A stretch of DNA of 64,000 nt from Actinomycetota bacterium (GTDB taxonomy: Bacteria > Actinomycetota > Thermoleophilia > Solirubrobacterales > 70-9). Below the pieces are notes generated by a model, which saw only the letters and a program-made list of their open reading frames with translations, ran no database searches and had not been told where the DNA came from. The first letter of the stretch is position 1. Every line of letters begins with the position of its first letter. The translations under genes and the position numbers were made by a program. Below are positions 9,095 through 18,388 of the stretch, piece by piece. The DNA lies in contig JAFDWO010000149.1 of the NCBI GenBank assembly GCA_018268415.1, positions 1 through 64,000 on the forward strand, in the 5' to 3' direction.

Positions 9095-10135
9095 CTAGGT
9101 CCGGTCGGAGGACGGGAGGTCGGAGGACGAGCCGTCGCGCCGCCGGCCGTCCCGCAGCCCGGCGAGGAGGTAACCGGCGGAGGCGGCTCCGATCCCGGCG
9201 ATCAGGGCGAGCGAGCGGAGCGGCCCGTAGGGGTCGCCGCGCAGCAGCTCGCCCAGGCCGCGCAAGAATCCCATCGGCACGGTCACGAAGAGGTGGCGGC
9301 GCTCCGCTTCGAGCCCCGAGTCGGCCCCGACGGTGCTCGCCAGCGCCGCCTTGCTCTCGCCCTCCTCGAAGCTGCGGACGAGGAGGTAACGGAACGTCGT
9401 CCGTCCCGGCACCACTTTGTGACGGACCCGTGCGGTCGGCTGGTAGATCCAGCGCTTCTCCGGGAACGCGGCGCCGATCCGGATCCCGAGGCTGGTGTCC
9501 TCGAGGGCGTGGCCGGCCGAGAGGACCTCGCCGCCGAGCCGTAGCTCGCGCGGCCTCACCCCGGCCGTGAGGCCGCCGATCGCCTCGAGTGCCTCCCGGC
9601 GGACCGCCATGTTCGCGCCGATCGCGTTGCGGATCGGGGCCGGCTCGGTCGGTAGGCCTCGGTAGGAGCAGCCGAAGACCCAGTAGAACTCGGTCGGGAA
9701 CCAGCGGGGTTCGACGCCGACCCACTCGGGGTCCAGGGCGCCGCCGACGCCGATCGTCCGCTCGTCGGCAAAAGCCGCGGCGAGCTCGGCGAGCCATCCG
9801 GGCTCCGGTGCCGCATCGTCGTCGGTGAAGGCGACGAGCTCCCCGCGCGCCGCTTCGACGCCGGTGTTGCGGGCACCGACGATGCCGCGATCGCCACGAT
9901 TCTCGAGGACGGTCACACCGGTGAGATGCTCGCGCCCCCACGCCGCCAGCTCGGTGTTGTGGTCGATCACCACGAAGATCTCCCGGGGGGCGAGGGTCTG
10001 GGCGTTCAGCGCCGCCACGCAGGTTTCGAGGTCGGCGGTAGCGTCGAGGCTCCAGGCGGCGACGACCACCGAGAAGCTCGGGTCGGCGGCGGCTGCCCCC
10101 GCCGGCTCAGCGCTTGGCGATCGGTGCGGCGGCAC
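9095..10135 (-). CDS. Glycosyltransferase family 2
   Basis: A 346-residue GT-A enzyme: SFSVVVAAW at the N-terminus, then RGIVGARNTGVEAARG and the metal-binding LVAFTDDDAAPEPGW, and RYLLVRSFEEGESKA near the end. A single C-terminal hydrophobic segment (LALIAGIGAASAGYLLAG) could anchor it. The start is uncertain. I chose GTG at 10135, which overlaps the upstream gene by 29 bases; the open frame continues to 10264, but that extension lies inside the upstream gene and has no family similarity. Confidence 0.85.
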   Translation of the reverse strand: MPPHRSPSAEPAGAAAADPSFSVVVAAWSLDATADLETCVAALNAQTLAPREIFVVIDHNTELAAWGREHLTGVTVLENRGDRGIVGARNTGVEAARGELVAFTDDDAAPEPGWLAELAAAFADERTIGVGGALDPEWVGVEPRWFPTEFYWVFGCSYRGLPTEPAPIRNAIGANMAVRREALEAIGGLTAGVRPRELRLGGEVLSAGHALEDTSLGIRIGAAFPEKRWIYQPTARVRHKVVPGRTTFRYLLVRSFEEGESKAALASTVGADSGLEAERRHLFVTVPMGFLRGLGELLRGDPYGPLRSLALIAGIGAASAGYLLAGLRDGRRRDGSSSDLPSSDRT

Positions 10136-11729
10136 GGGCCTGCTCGATTGCGGCCGGGCCGGCGACCGGGTGCTCGCTGGGGATGCTGCGCCGGCGCCGC
10201 GCCTCGCGGACGATCGTGCTGAGCACGCGTACTCCGTCGCGGAACGCGTTGAGATTGCTGACACCCGAGAGCCGCTCTTTCTCGTAGCTCGGCACCTCGG
10301 CGATCTTCATCCCGGCACCCGCGATTCGTAGGTTGATCAACGTCTCGACCTCGAAGCCGGGCACGTCGAGCGAGATGAAGGGCAGGCAGCGGACCCAGAA
10401 GGCGTTGTAGCCATAGCAGAGGTCGGTGAAGCGGGTTCCGTGCAGCACGTTGGCGGTGCCGCTCAGGCAGGCGTTGCCGAGCTTGCGCAGCGCGGTGATG
10501 TCGGCGGAGCCACCGCCGTCGAGGAAGCGGGAGCCCTTGGCGAAGTCGGCGCCCTCCTCGAGTGCCTCGACAAACCGGGGGATCTCGGCGGGATCGGCGG
10601 AGCCGTCGGCGTCGAGCATCACGACGAGGTTGCCGGTGACGGCCGCGAAGCCGGTCCGCAGCGCGTCCCCCTTGCCCTTGCCGCCTTGCGTGGTGACCCG
10701 GATCGACGGGTAGGCGCGCCGGGCCACCTCGACCGTCTTGTCGCGCGAGTTGCCGTCGACGAGGATCACCTCGTGAAGGCCGTCGGGGAGTTCGCCGAGG
10801 ACCTGGGCGATGTTGTGCTCCTCGTTCATCGCAGGCACTACCACGCTGACCTTGGTCTTGCGGTTGCCCGAGCGGCGGTCGGGCCCCCGGTATGGGAGGG
10901 CATCGCGGGCGGCGAGCGCTTCGACCTCGATCAGCGGCACGCCGCCAACCCGCGAGGGCCGTGCCGACGGGGCCTCGAGCAGGTCGAGCGGCCGCGGCAG
11001 CATGCTGACCAGCACTCCCACCGCCTTGAACGCGCGGACCAGGGCCAGCAGGCCCTCGTCGTCGGCATGCCTGGTCGCGATCACGACGCGGTCGGCATCG
11101 TGGCGTTCGACCAGCTCCAGCGCCCGGGTCCGGCCGGCCGAGTCATCGGGCTCCAAGGGCGGCACCGTCGCGACGACGGTCGCGTGCCGGCGCAGCGGCG
11201 GGTAGGCCTGCAGGCGCTCGGCCACGTCGGCGTCGCCGACCAGGACCCAACGCTCGATCGGCGTGAGGCTCTGCAGGTAGGGGGCGGCGACGGCCCGGAC
11301 CCCGAAATCGAGGACCGCGAAGGCGGCGAAAAGGGCCAGCTGCTCGGCCCCGTCGAGCGGGGTCAGGAGCGAGGCCGACCAGGCGAAGAGGGCACCGACC
11401 AGCAGCCGGATCACCGACCAGCCGACGCCGCTTTCGTCGGCCAGGATGCCGCGCGCGGGCCGCGCCCCGTAGACGCCGAGGAGGCCGTAGACGAGGACCA
11501 ACAGGGCGGGCGCCACCGGCAGGGCGGGGAACACCTCGACCCGCGCGATCAACGCCACCGCGATCAGCGCCACGGCCGAGCAGGTGAAGTCGATGAACGG
11601 CAGAAGCCACCACCCGATCCCGCGACGGGCCATCGGCATCGAGTCGATCGACGGCCGATCCTGGACGAGCGCCTCGTGCGCCATCGGCGAGATGCGCTCG
11701 TCTATCGGGATCTCGATCGGTGGTTGCAT
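10107..11729 (-). CDS. Fusion: sugar-transferase-like membrane/Rossmann half plus DPM1-type GT2
   Basis: A 540-residue protein in two parts. Residues about 30-300 have four membrane helices followed by a nucleotide-binding-like domain (IERWVLVGDADVAERLQA, DRVVIATRHADDEGLLALVR), as in the N-terminal half of WbaP-type initiating transferases. Instead of the catalytic phosphotransferase half, residues about 310-540 form a dolichol-phosphate-mannose-synthase-like GT2: VSVVVPAMNEEHNIAQVL, LVDGNSRDKT, VVMLDADGSADP. It probably makes a polyprenyl-phosphate sugar. ATG 11729 was taken as the start; ATG 11762 is possible. It is the first gene of the minus-strand run down to 3121. Confidence 0.82.
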   Translation of the reverse strand: MQPPIEIPIDERISPMAHEALVQDRPSIDSMPMARRGIGWWLLPFIDFTCSAVALIAVALIARVEVFPALPVAPALLVLVYGLLGVYGARPARGILADESGVGWSVIRLLVGALFAWSASLLTPLDGAEQLALFAAFAVLDFGVRAVAAPYLQSLTPIERWVLVGDADVAERLQAYPPLRRHATVVATVPPLEPDDSAGRTRALELVERHDADRVVIATRHADDEGLLALVRAFKAVGVLVSMLPRPLDLLEAPSARPSRVGGVPLIEVEALAARDALPYRGPDRRSGNRKTKVSVVVPAMNEEHNIAQVLGELPDGLHEVILVDGNSRDKTVEVARRAYPSIRVTTQGGKGKGDALRTGFAAVTGNLVVMLDADGSADPAEIPRFVEALEEGADFAKGSRFLDGGGSADITALRKLGNACLSGTANVLHGTRFTDLCYGYNAFWVRCLPFISLDVPGFEVETLINLRIAGAGMKIAEVPSYEKERLSGVSNLNAFRDGVRVLSTIVREARRRRSIPSEHPVAGPAAIEQARAAAPIAKR

Positions 11730-11950
11730 CTGGTCATTTTGAAGGGTTTTGTTGATGCCCATATCGGCAGCCCGCTGCCGAAAAGTTGAGCCCTGGCGAA
11801 TTTCCCCCGCCTGGTGAGGTTCGCCTCCCTGGTTGTGCGGGTGCCCGACACCCGTCGGCATTCTTTCAGCAGTCGACCGAACCCGTGGGCGATGTCGTGC
11901 CGCTTTCGCCACCTCCGTGTCCCTGAACCGGTACTTGCCCGGCTCGCCGC
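11730..11950 (-). promoter_or_regulatory. Probable promoter region of the 11729-to-3121 operon
   Basis: These 221 bases between the CitE-like gene and the GT2 fusion are the only sizeable gap upstream of the seven-gene minus-strand run. A locally AT-rich patch (AACAAAACCCTTCAAAATG on the minus strand, 11733-11751) lies just before the ATG. No clear -10/-35 pair or operator was identified. Confidence 0.35.
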
Positions 11951-13003
11951 CTACAGCTCGTAGGCGGCCTGCAGCTCGGGGTCCTTGGCGGCCAGCATTT
12001 CGGCCAGCTCGACCATCACCTTGCACTGCTTCCAGGTCGCGTCGTCCTGCATCTTGCCGTCGATCATGTGGACGCCACGGCCGTCGGGGATCGCCTCCAG
12101 CACCTTCTTGGCGAAGACGACCTCGTCGGCCGGCGGGCTGAAGACCTTCTTCGCGATGCCGATCTGCACCGGGTGCAGCGACCAGGCGCCGACGCAGCCC
12201 ATCAGGAAGGCGGCGCGGAACTGCGCCTCGCAGCCGGCGACGTCCTTGATGTCGCCGAAGGGTCCGTAGAAGGGCAGGATCCCGGCCGAGGTGCAGGCGT
12301 CGACCATGCGGGCGATCGAGTAGTGCCAGAGGTCCTGCTGCGCCGAGATCCGGCCCTCCTCGGGGTTCTCGGGATCGGGCGGGTCGTTGAGGACGAGGTA
12401 ACCGGGGTGGCCGCCGCCGACCCGGGTCGTCTTCATCCGTCGCGCCGCGGCGAGGTCGGCCGGACCGAAGCTCATGCCCTGCATGCGCGGCGAGGCGTTG
12501 GCGATCTCCTCGAGGTTGACGACGCCCTGCGGCGTCTCCAGGATCGCGTGGACGAGGATCGGGCGGTCGAGACCCGCCTTCGCCTCCAGTTGTGCCAGCA
12601 GGCGGTCGACGTAGTGGATGTCCCAGGCTCCCTCGACCTTCGGCACCATGACCACGTCGAGCTTGTCGCCGATCTCACCGATCAGCTGCTCGAGGTCGTC
12701 CAGCACCCAGGGGCTCTCCAGTGAGTTCACCCGCGTCCACAGTGAGGTCGACCCGAAGTCCGACTCCTTCGCCGCCTGGATCAGGCCGGCGCGGGCGGCC
12801 TCCTTGCGGTCCACCGGGACCGCGTCCTCGAGGTTGCCCAGCAGGATGTCGGTCTGCTTGGCGATGTCACCCGCCTTGGCGACCATCTTCGGGTTCGAGA
12901 AGTCAAGGAAGTGGATCATCCGCGAGGGGACGACCGGGATCTCGGTCAGCGGCTGCGGCGCGCCGATCGCCTGCGGATGGAAGAAGTCTCTCGGGTGTTT
13001 CAA
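11951..13003 (-). CDS. mcl: CitE/HpcH-family CoA-ester lyase, probably L-malyl-CoA/beta-methylmalyl-CoA lyase
   Basis: A 350-residue TIM-barrel lyase. [39 protein letters not shown] and [14 protein letters not shown] give the family's active-site pattern, with metal-binding acids in ETPQG and the downstream NLEDAV and GPADLA regions. In the ethylmalonyl-CoA pathway this enzyme splits beta-methylmalyl-CoA to propionyl-CoA and glyoxylate. That specific role is inferred from the other pathway genes in this window (14186, 17835, 38012, 52376). The start is TTG at 13003, preceded by GAGGAGC at good spacing. A citrate-lyase beta-like role elsewhere in metabolism is the alternative. Confidence 0.8.
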   Translation of the reverse strand: MKHPRDFFHPQAIGAPQPLTEIPVVPSRMIHFLDFSNPKMVAKAGDIAKQTDILLGNLEDAVPVDRKEAARAGLIQAAKESDFGSTSLWTRVNSLESPWVLDDLEQLIGEIGDKLDVVMVPKVEGAWDIHYVDRLLAQLEAKAGLDRPILVHAILETPQGVVNLEEIANASPRMQGMSFGPADLAAARRMKTTRVGGGHPGYLVLNDPPDPENPEEGRISAQQDLWHYSIARMVDACTSAGILPFYGPFGDIKDVAGCEAQFRAAFLMGCVGAWSLHPVQIGIAKKVFSPPADEVVFAKKVLEAIPDGRGVHMIDGKMQDDATWKQCKVMVELAEMLAAKDPELQAAYEL

Positions 13004-13038
13004 AGCGCTCCTCGCGTCGTTTCTTGACGGCGCGAAAT

Positions 13039-14109
13039 CTAGTCGAAGGACCTGGCCCGGGCGCGGTAGCGGTAGGCGGCATCGAGGCCGCGCCGGGCCG
13101 CGGCGCCGGCGAGCCCGCCGGGGCCGATCACCATGATCGTCACCCCCCGCCGTTCCGGCAGCAGCCGGTTGAGGAACTCGTTGGCGGGATCGGCGCAGGT
13201 GTCGAGGAGCCGCTCCGAGCGGTCCGCGAGGAATATCCGCATCGCGTCGATTTCCAGCTGGATGCCCGGCGCGAAGCGGCGGAACCGCTCGTCGTAGGCC
13301 ATCTTGAAGCCGAACAGGGTGTCGCCGGCGCTGACGTTGGATTGCATTGCCAGCGTCTCGCCACCGGCCTCCAGCGAGAGCAGCTGCAGGCGCCCGGCGC
13401 GGGCGAAGCCGGCGCAGGCCGCGCGGAAGAACTCGCTGTCGCCGGCGCTCGCCATCGCCGTCCCCTCGCGCCCCTTCCAGCCCGCTGCCTCCAGGTGCAG
13501 GAACTCCTCGACCGCCGCCGGGTCCCCGGCCCGGTCGCGCACCACGGGTTCCTCGCCGAACGCCTCGGCCAGCTGTTGGCGGCGGCGCGCGAGCTCGCGC
13601 CGGCGCTTCGGCTTGAGTGCCGCCAGGTGCGCATCCGGCTCCGCCGAGCGCGCCAGCGCGGCCCGCTCGGAGACGCGCTCGAAGAGGATCTCGGCGCGCC
13701 CGACCGCGTCGGCGGCGCGCCGCACCGCGGCGGTGATCTCGGCGTCGACCGCTTCCCACAGCAGCAGGAACTGGCGGTCCGGCGCCCCGCCGCGCGCGGC
13801 GACCAGCGTCGCGGCGAAGTCATCGACGTGCCCGGGGGCGACGAGCGGGGTGCCGGCGTAGGAGTAGGGGTGGCGCCAGCTCGTCGTCGCCAGGCGGCGC
13901 ATCGTCCCGACCGGCAGGCAGGCGATCCACTCGCCGCCGTCGGCCAGGATCAGGAGGCGCGGTGGCACCGCGTTCGGAGAGCCCGCCGCGGCGGTGACGA
14001 ACTCCGGCTCGAAGAACGGATTCGGCTCGACCGCGTGGTCCGCCAGCGCCGCCCAGGCGTCGAGGTCGGCCGGCGTCAGCGCCTGGAGGGACCTTTCGAG
14101 GAAGCGCAC
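13039..14109 (-). CDS. GNAT/FemAB-like acyltransferase (CelD/BcsL type)
   Basis: A 356-residue relative of the acyltransferase at 4241-5380. It has the [14 protein letters not shown] segment near the N-terminus, a [15 protein letters not shown] basic helix in the middle, and a C-terminal GNAT lobe ([19 protein letters not shown]). The acyl acceptor is unknown. GTG at 14109 gives the family-like N-terminus; the open frame runs to 14199 but would then overlap the divergent acyl-CoA dehydrogenase start. It lies 35 bases upstream of the CitE-like gene on the same strand. Confidence 0.78.
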   Translation of the reverse strand: MRFLERSLQALTPADLDAWAALADHAVEPNPFFEPEFVTAAAGSPNAVPPRLLILADGGEWIACLPVGTMRRLATTSWRHPYSYAGTPLVAPGHVDDFAATLVAARGGAPDRQFLLLWEAVDAEITAAVRRAADAVGRAEILFERVSERAALARSAEPDAHLAALKPKRRRELARRRQQLAEAFGEEPVVRDRAGDPAAVEEFLHLEAAGWKGREGTAMASAGDSEFFRAACAGFARAGRLQLLSLEAGGETLAMQSNVSAGDTLFGFKMAYDERFRRFAPGIQLEIDAMRIFLADRSERLLDTCADPANEFLNRLLPERRGVTIMVIGPGGLAGAAARRGLDAAYRYRARARSFD

Positions 14110-14185
14110 CCGCGCCGAACCTACCGCACTGGACGCTGCCGTCGATATCCTCAGCACACTGAGAAATCTCAACCAGGCAGGAGAA

Positions 14186-15397
14186 ATGGCCGTAGACACC
14201 GCCGCCTATCGCGAAATGACCGACGAGCAGGAAGCGATCGTCGAAATGGTTCGGCAGTTCGCCGACGAGCAGATCATCCCCAACGCCGAGCACTACGACC
14301 ACGAGGACACGTTCCCGGAGCCGATCGTCGAGCAGATGAAGGAGCTCGGGCTGTTCGGGGTGACGATCCCCGAAGAGTACGGCGGCATGGGGCTCGACCT
14401 GACGACCTACGCGATGATCGTCGAAGAGCTCTCGCGCGGCTGGATCTCGATCTCGGGCGTCGTCAACACCCACTTCATCGGCTCCTACCTGTTGATGAAG
14501 TTCGGCACCGACGAGCAGAAGCAGTACTTCCTGCCGAAGATGGCCACCGGCGAGATCCGCGCCGCCTTCTCGCTGTCGGAGCCGGAGACCGGCTCCGACG
14601 TGCAGGGCATCAAGGCCACCGCCAAGCAGGACGCGGATGGCAACTGGGAGCTGAACGGCCAGAAGATGTGGGTCACCAACGGGCTCGGCTCGGGCGTCGT
14701 CTTCGTACTGATGAAGACCGACCCGAAGGCCGATCCGCCCTACAAGGGCATGACTTGCTTCATCACCGAGAAGGAGCCCTGGAAGGAAGTCAACGAGGGC
14801 GACTTCGCCGGCCTCACCGTGCCGCCGAAGATCAGGAAGATGGGCTACAAGGGCGTCGAGTCGACCGAGCTCGTCTACGACGGCTACAAGTGCTCGCCGG
14901 ACCGCGTGCTCGGCGGCCCCGGCGGCGTCGGTGAGGGCTTCGTCCAGATGATGGACGCGCTCGAGGTCGGCCGCGTCAACGTCGCCGCGCGCGGCGTCGG
15001 CATCGCCCAGCGGGCGCTGGAGCTGGCGCTCAAATACAGCCAGGAGCGCAAGACCTTCGGCAAGCCGATCGCCCAGCACCAGGCGATCTCCTTCAAGCTC
15101 GCCGACATGGCGACGCGGCTCGAGGCGGCTCGCCTGGTCACCCGCAAAGCGGCGCGGCTGAAGGACGCGGGCGAGCGCTCCGACCTCGAGGCGGGGATGG
15201 CGAAGCTCCTGGCGTCGGAGACGGGGAAGGAAAACGTCGAGGACGCGTTCCGCATCCACGGCGGTTACGGCTACTCGAAGGAGTACGAGATCGAGCGGCT
15301 CTACCGCGATGCGCCGCTGCTCCTGATCGGCGAGGGGACCTCCGAGATCCAGCGCATGGTGATCGGCAAAAAGGTCCTGCAACGGAACAAGATCTGA
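14186..15397 (+). CDS. Acyl-CoA dehydrogenase, candidate methylsuccinyl-CoA dehydrogenase
   Basis: A 403-residue FAD flavoprotein with the complete family signature: GLFGVTIPEEYGGMGLDL, AFSLSEPETGSDVQGIKA, KMWVTNGLGSG, and the catalytic-Glu motif LLLIGEGTSEIQRMVIGK. ATG 14186 has an AGGAG box seven bases upstream. Substrate cannot be read from sequence. Because crotonyl-CoA carboxylase/reductase, ethylmalonyl-CoA mutase, a MaoC hydratase and a malyl-CoA lyase homologue are in this window, methylsuccinyl-CoA oxidation to mesaconyl-CoA is the best guess. Short-chain or glutaryl-type substrates are alternatives. Confidence 0.85.
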   Translation: MAVDTAAYREMTDEQEAIVEMVRQFADEQIIPNAEHYDHEDTFPEPIVEQMKELGLFGVTIPEEYGGMGLDLTTYAMIVEELSRGWISISGVVNTHFIGSYLLMKFGTDEQKQYFLPKMATGEIRAAFSLSEPETGSDVQGIKATAKQDADGNWELNGQKMWVTNGLGSGVVFVLMKTDPKADPPYKGMTCFITEKEPWKEVNEGDFAGLTVPPKIRKMGYKGVESTELVYDGYKCSPDRVLGGPGGVGEGFVQMMDALEVGRVNVAARGVGIAQRALELALKYSQERKTFGKPIAQHQAISFKLADMATRLEAARLVTRKAARLKDAGERSDLEAGMAKLLASETGKENVEDAFRIHGGYGYSKEYEIERLYRDAPLLLIGEGTSEIQRMVIGKKVLQRNKI

Positions 15398-15415
15398 GCG
15401 GGGGGCGGACCAGAG

Positions 15416-15778
15416 ATGGCTTCCACTCCTGACCTGATCCGCACCGCGATCGAGCGCTTCCAGGCCGAAGTCCCGGCCTTGGCCAAACTGAAGCTGGTCT
15501 TCGGCCTGGAGCTGCGCGCCAAACACGACATCCAGCTGTACCGGGTGGAGCTGCCGGGTCCGGTGATCAAGAAGGACCTCGCCCAGGACGAGCGGGTGCT
15601 GGTGGAAATCGACCGCCCGCAGTTCAACCAGCTGGCCGAGAAAGGGACGCTCGCCAGCTATCGCCGCGCCGCCGAGACCGGCCACATCAAGGTCAGCGGC
15701 GACTCCAACGTGACCAAGCTGATCGTCCAGGTGGTCGAGAAGCAGGAGCAGCGGAACCGGCTGCGGAAAGTGCATTGA
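15416..15778 (+). CDS. Small protein, possibly SCP2-like
   Basis: A 120-residue soluble protein. The C-terminal half (VLVEIDRPQFNQLAEKG, then GHIKVSGDSNVTKLIVQVV) resembles the end of sterol-carrier-protein-2 folds, where a GD-containing strand closes a lipid-binding tunnel. I cannot confirm this without a profile search. It lies 18 bases downstream of the acyl-CoA dehydrogenase, and its TGA overlaps the TTG start of the following methyltransferase, so the three genes look co-transcribed. Confidence 0.6.
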   Translation: MASTPDLIRTAIERFQAEVPALAKLKLVFGLELRAKHDIQLYRVELPGPVIKKDLAQDERVLVEIDRPQFNQLAEKGTLASYRRAAETGHIKVSGDSNVTKLIVQVVEKQEQRNRLRKVH

Positions 15779-16503
15779 GCTCTTTGGGCTCTCACCGGGG
15801 AACCCACGCGCTGTTGCAGTCCGAGGAGGAGTGGGGGGTCCGCGACAGGGTGCTCTCGGAGACGCTCACCGCGCTCGCCCGGCGTGAAGTGCCGGCCGCT
15901 CGCCGCGGCCTCGACGTCGGTTGTCAGAACGGTTGGACCACCGATCGTTACGCCAAGCTCACCGACTTCGACTGGGTCGGGATCGACCCGGTGCTGAAGG
16001 AGGACCAGCGCTCGCCGGAAGGCGTCGACCTCCATCCCGGCGCCGCCGACAAGCTCGACTTTCCCGACGACGCCTTCGACGTGGTGATGCTGGCCAACGT
16101 CTACGAGCACATCTTCCCGGAGAACCGGATCGCCTCGTTTGCCGAGATGCGTCGCGTGCTCAAACCGGGCGGCGCCGTCGTCGGCCAGATCCCCAATCCG
16201 TACTTCCCGATCGAGTCGCACAGCCGGCTGCCGTTCATGGGTTGGCTGCCGATCCGCGCCCAGAAGGTCTACTGGAAGCTCACGCCGGTCGCCTGGGAGC
16301 ACGACTTCTTCGTGGTCACGCCGCGGCACCTACGCCGCGACGCCGCCGCCGGCGGCCTCGAAGCGACCATGGTGCGCAAGTTCAACTATCCGCCCGAGGT
16401 GATCCCGGCGCGAGTACGCGGCGTCTACCGGGCGCTGCGCGCGCCGATGCGCGTCTGGCCGTGGGCGTGGCAGTTCGTGTTACGCCCGCGCCCGGAGAAC
16501 TGA
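15775..16503 (+). CDS. SAM-dependent methyltransferase (class I)
   Basis: A 242-residue methyltransferase with the SAM-binding motif RRGLDVGCQNGWTT, the acidic loop WVGIDPV, the motif-II-like DFPDDAFDVVMLANVYEHI and FAEMRRVLKPGGAVV, all standard for the UbiE/Methyltransf_11 group. The C-terminal part is hydrophobic and aromatic (WPWAWQFVL). The start is TTG at 15775, overlapping the preceding stop (TTGA). It converges with the UDP-sugar dehydrogenase gene with a 6-base gap. A sugar or lipid acceptor is plausible but unproven. Confidence 0.85.
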   Translation: MSSLGSHRGTHALLQSEEEWGVRDRVLSETLTALARREVPAARRGLDVGCQNGWTTDRYAKLTDFDWVGIDPVLKEDQRSPEGVDLHPGAADKLDFPDDAFDVVMLANVYEHIFPENRIASFAEMRRVLKPGGAVVGQIPNPYFPIESHSRLPFMGWLPIRAQKVYWKLTPVAWEHDFFVVTPRHLRRDAAAGGLEATMVRKFNYPPEVIPARVRGVYRALRAPMRVWPWAWQFVLRPRPEN

Positions 16504-16509
16504 GTCCGT

Positions 16510-17757
16510 CTACAGCCGAACGAGATTGGGCGCCGCGATCGTGCGGGTGACGCCGCGGAAGTCGATCACCAGCGGGGCCTTCTCGACCACCAGCTCGTAG
16601 TCGAGCTCCTTGTGCGCGGTGACCACGGCGACGATGTCGGCCGCGGCCAGCCCGGCCTCCAGGTCGACCGACTCGAGCCCGAGTTTGCTCAGCTCCGGGA
16701 CGTAGGGGTCGTGGTAGGAGAGGTCGGCCTCGAGGACCTTCAACAGCCGCATCATCTTCAGTGCCGGGGACTCGCGGATGTCGCCGGAGCCAGCCTTGTA
16801 GGCGGCGCCGAGGATCATCACCTTGGAGCCCTTGACCGGCTTGCCGGAGAGGTTCAGGGCCCGCTCGATGCGCTCCACGCAGTAGGCGGGCTGGGCCTGG
16901 TTGACTTTCCCCGCGAGCTCGATGAACTCCGGGTAGAAGTCGTGCTCGCGGGCCTTGAACGCGAGGTAGAAGGGGTCGACCGGCAGGCAGTGACCACCCA
17001 TCCCCGGACCGGGCTCGAAGCGCATGAAGCCGAAGGGCTTGGTCGAGGCGGCGTCGATCACCTCCCAGACGTCGATCCCGAGCCGGTCGCAGAGCTGTGC
17101 CAGCTCGTTGACGAGGGCGATGTTGACCGAGCGGAAGATGTTCTCGAGCAGCTTCGAGAGCTCGGCGGCCTCGGGCGAGGAGAGGACGACGACCGTCTCA
17201 CAGATCTCGGCGTAGAGGGCACGGGCGCGCTCGGTGCAGGCGTCGGTCAGGCCGCCGACCAGCTTCGGCGTGGTGCGGACCGTGTAGTCGGTGCGACCGG
17301 GATCGATGCGCTCGGGCGAGAAGGCGAGGTGGAAATCACGGCCGACCTTCATCCCCGACTCCTCGAGGATCGGCGCCACCTGCTCACGGGTCGTCCCCGG
17401 ATAGGTGGTCGACTCGAGCACGATCAGCTGCCCCTGCTGCAGCACCTGGGAGAGCGCCGTCGCCGCGTCGAGCAGGTAGGTGAGGTCGGGTTCCCGGGAC
17501 CGGGTCAGCGGCGTCGGCACGCAGATCACGATCGCGTCGCAGGTCGCCAGGTCGGCGTGGCGCGAGGTGGGGTGGAGGCGCTCGCGGATCGGGGCCAGCG
17601 TCGCGTCGGTGATGTCCTCGATGTAGGAACGGCCTTCGGCGAGGGCGCTCGTCTTGCGCTGGTCGAGGTCGAAGCAGACCACCTCGTGACCCTCCTCGGC
17701 GAAGGCCACGGCCAGCGGTAGGCCCACATATCCAAGTCCGACGATTGCGATCTTCAT
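16510..17757 (-). CDS. UDP-N-acetyl-hexosamine/UDP-glucose 6-dehydrogenase family
   Basis: A 415-residue NAD-dependent enzyme that oxidises C6 of a nucleotide sugar to the uronic acid. N-terminal Rossmann motif GLGYVGLPLA, central KLLENIFRSVNIALVNELA with the conserved Lys/Asn, catalytic Cys in GPGMGGHCLPVDP, and a C-terminal nucleotide-sugar domain (ILGAAYKAGSGDIRESP). The pattern is closer to WecC/WbpA/TviB enzymes (UDP-HexNAc) than to UDP-glucose dehydrogenase, but substrate is an inference. ATG 17757 fits the family N-terminus. It would provide the uronic acid needed by the C5-epimerase-like protein at 29180. Confidence 0.88.
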   Translation of the reverse strand: MKIAIVGLGYVGLPLAVAFAEEGHEVVCFDLDQRKTSALAEGRSYIEDITDATLAPIRERLHPTSRHADLATCDAIVICVPTPLTRSREPDLTYLLDAATALSQVLQQGQLIVLESTTYPGTTREQVAPILEESGMKVGRDFHLAFSPERIDPGRTDYTVRTTPKLVGGLTDACTERARALYAEICETVVVLSSPEAAELSKLLENIFRSVNIALVNELAQLCDRLGIDVWEVIDAASTKPFGFMRFEPGPGMGGHCLPVDPFYLAFKAREHDFYPEFIELAGKVNQAQPAYCVERIERALNLSGKPVKGSKVMILGAAYKAGSGDIRESPALKMMRLLKVLEADLSYHDPYVPELSKLGLESVDLEAGLAAADIVAVVTAHKELDYELVVEKAPLVIDFRGVTRTIAAPNLVRL

Positions 17758-17834
17758 GGCGCTGAGTCTAGATCGCCGGCCGGCCCCCCCTCCTTTAGCA
17801 TTGCGCGCCCAAACCAAGAAAAGGCAGGAAAGCT

Positions 17835-18350
17835 TTGAGCGAGCAGATGACGAACGAGTTCACCACCGACCAGGCGGAGCGTGAGGCGAGCGGGGCCCAC
17901 TCCTACGGCCGGTACCTCGAGGAGTTCGAGGTCGGCGACGTCTACAAGCATTGGCCGGCGAAGACCGTGACCGAGTCGGATGACCACCTCTTCTGCCTGA
18001 TCACGATGAACCACCATCCGCTGCACCTCAACGACGTGTACGCGGCGGGCTCGCAGCAGGGCCGCAACGTGGTCGTCGGGCCGCTCGTCTACTCGTTGGC
18101 CCTGGGGATGTCGGTCTCCGACGTCTCCGGCAAGGCGATCGCCAACCTGGCGACGGAAGAGCTGAGCCATCCGAACCCGGTCTTCCACGGCGACACCCTG
18201 TTCTGCGAGACCGAGGTCCTCGAGGTCAACCCGTCGCGGTCGAAGCCGGATCGCGGGATCGTCAAGGTCCACACCCGCGTCCTCAACCAGGACGGCGTGC
18301 TGGTGGCCGAGTTCAAGCGGCTGGTGCTGGTTCCGCGCCGACCGAGCTGA
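17835..18350 (+). CDS. MaoC-family enoyl-CoA hydratase, candidate mesaconyl-CoA hydratase
   Basis: A 171-residue hot-dog-fold protein. The catalytic region DHLFCLITMNHHPLHLNDVYA matches the MaoC/R-hydratase D-x4-H motif, and GPLVYSLALGMS continues the hydratase fold. The C-terminal strands are FHGDTLFCETEVLEV. In the ethylmalonyl-CoA pathway such a protein hydrates mesaconyl-CoA to beta-methylmalyl-CoA; this assignment rests on the other pathway genes nearby. The start is TTG at 17835 with AGGAAAG just upstream; ATG 17847 is an alternative. Confidence 0.8.
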   Translation: MSEQMTNEFTTDQAEREASGAHSYGRYLEEFEVGDVYKHWPAKTVTESDDHLFCLITMNHHPLHLNDVYAAGSQQGRNVVVGPLVYSLALGMSVSDVSGKAIANLATEELSHPNPVFHGDTLFCETEVLEVNPSRSKPDRGIVKVHTRVLNQDGVLVAEFKRLVLVPRRPS

Positions 18351-18388
18351 TTTAGCGGAAGAAGAGAATCGGGGGCTACCCTTTGCTC

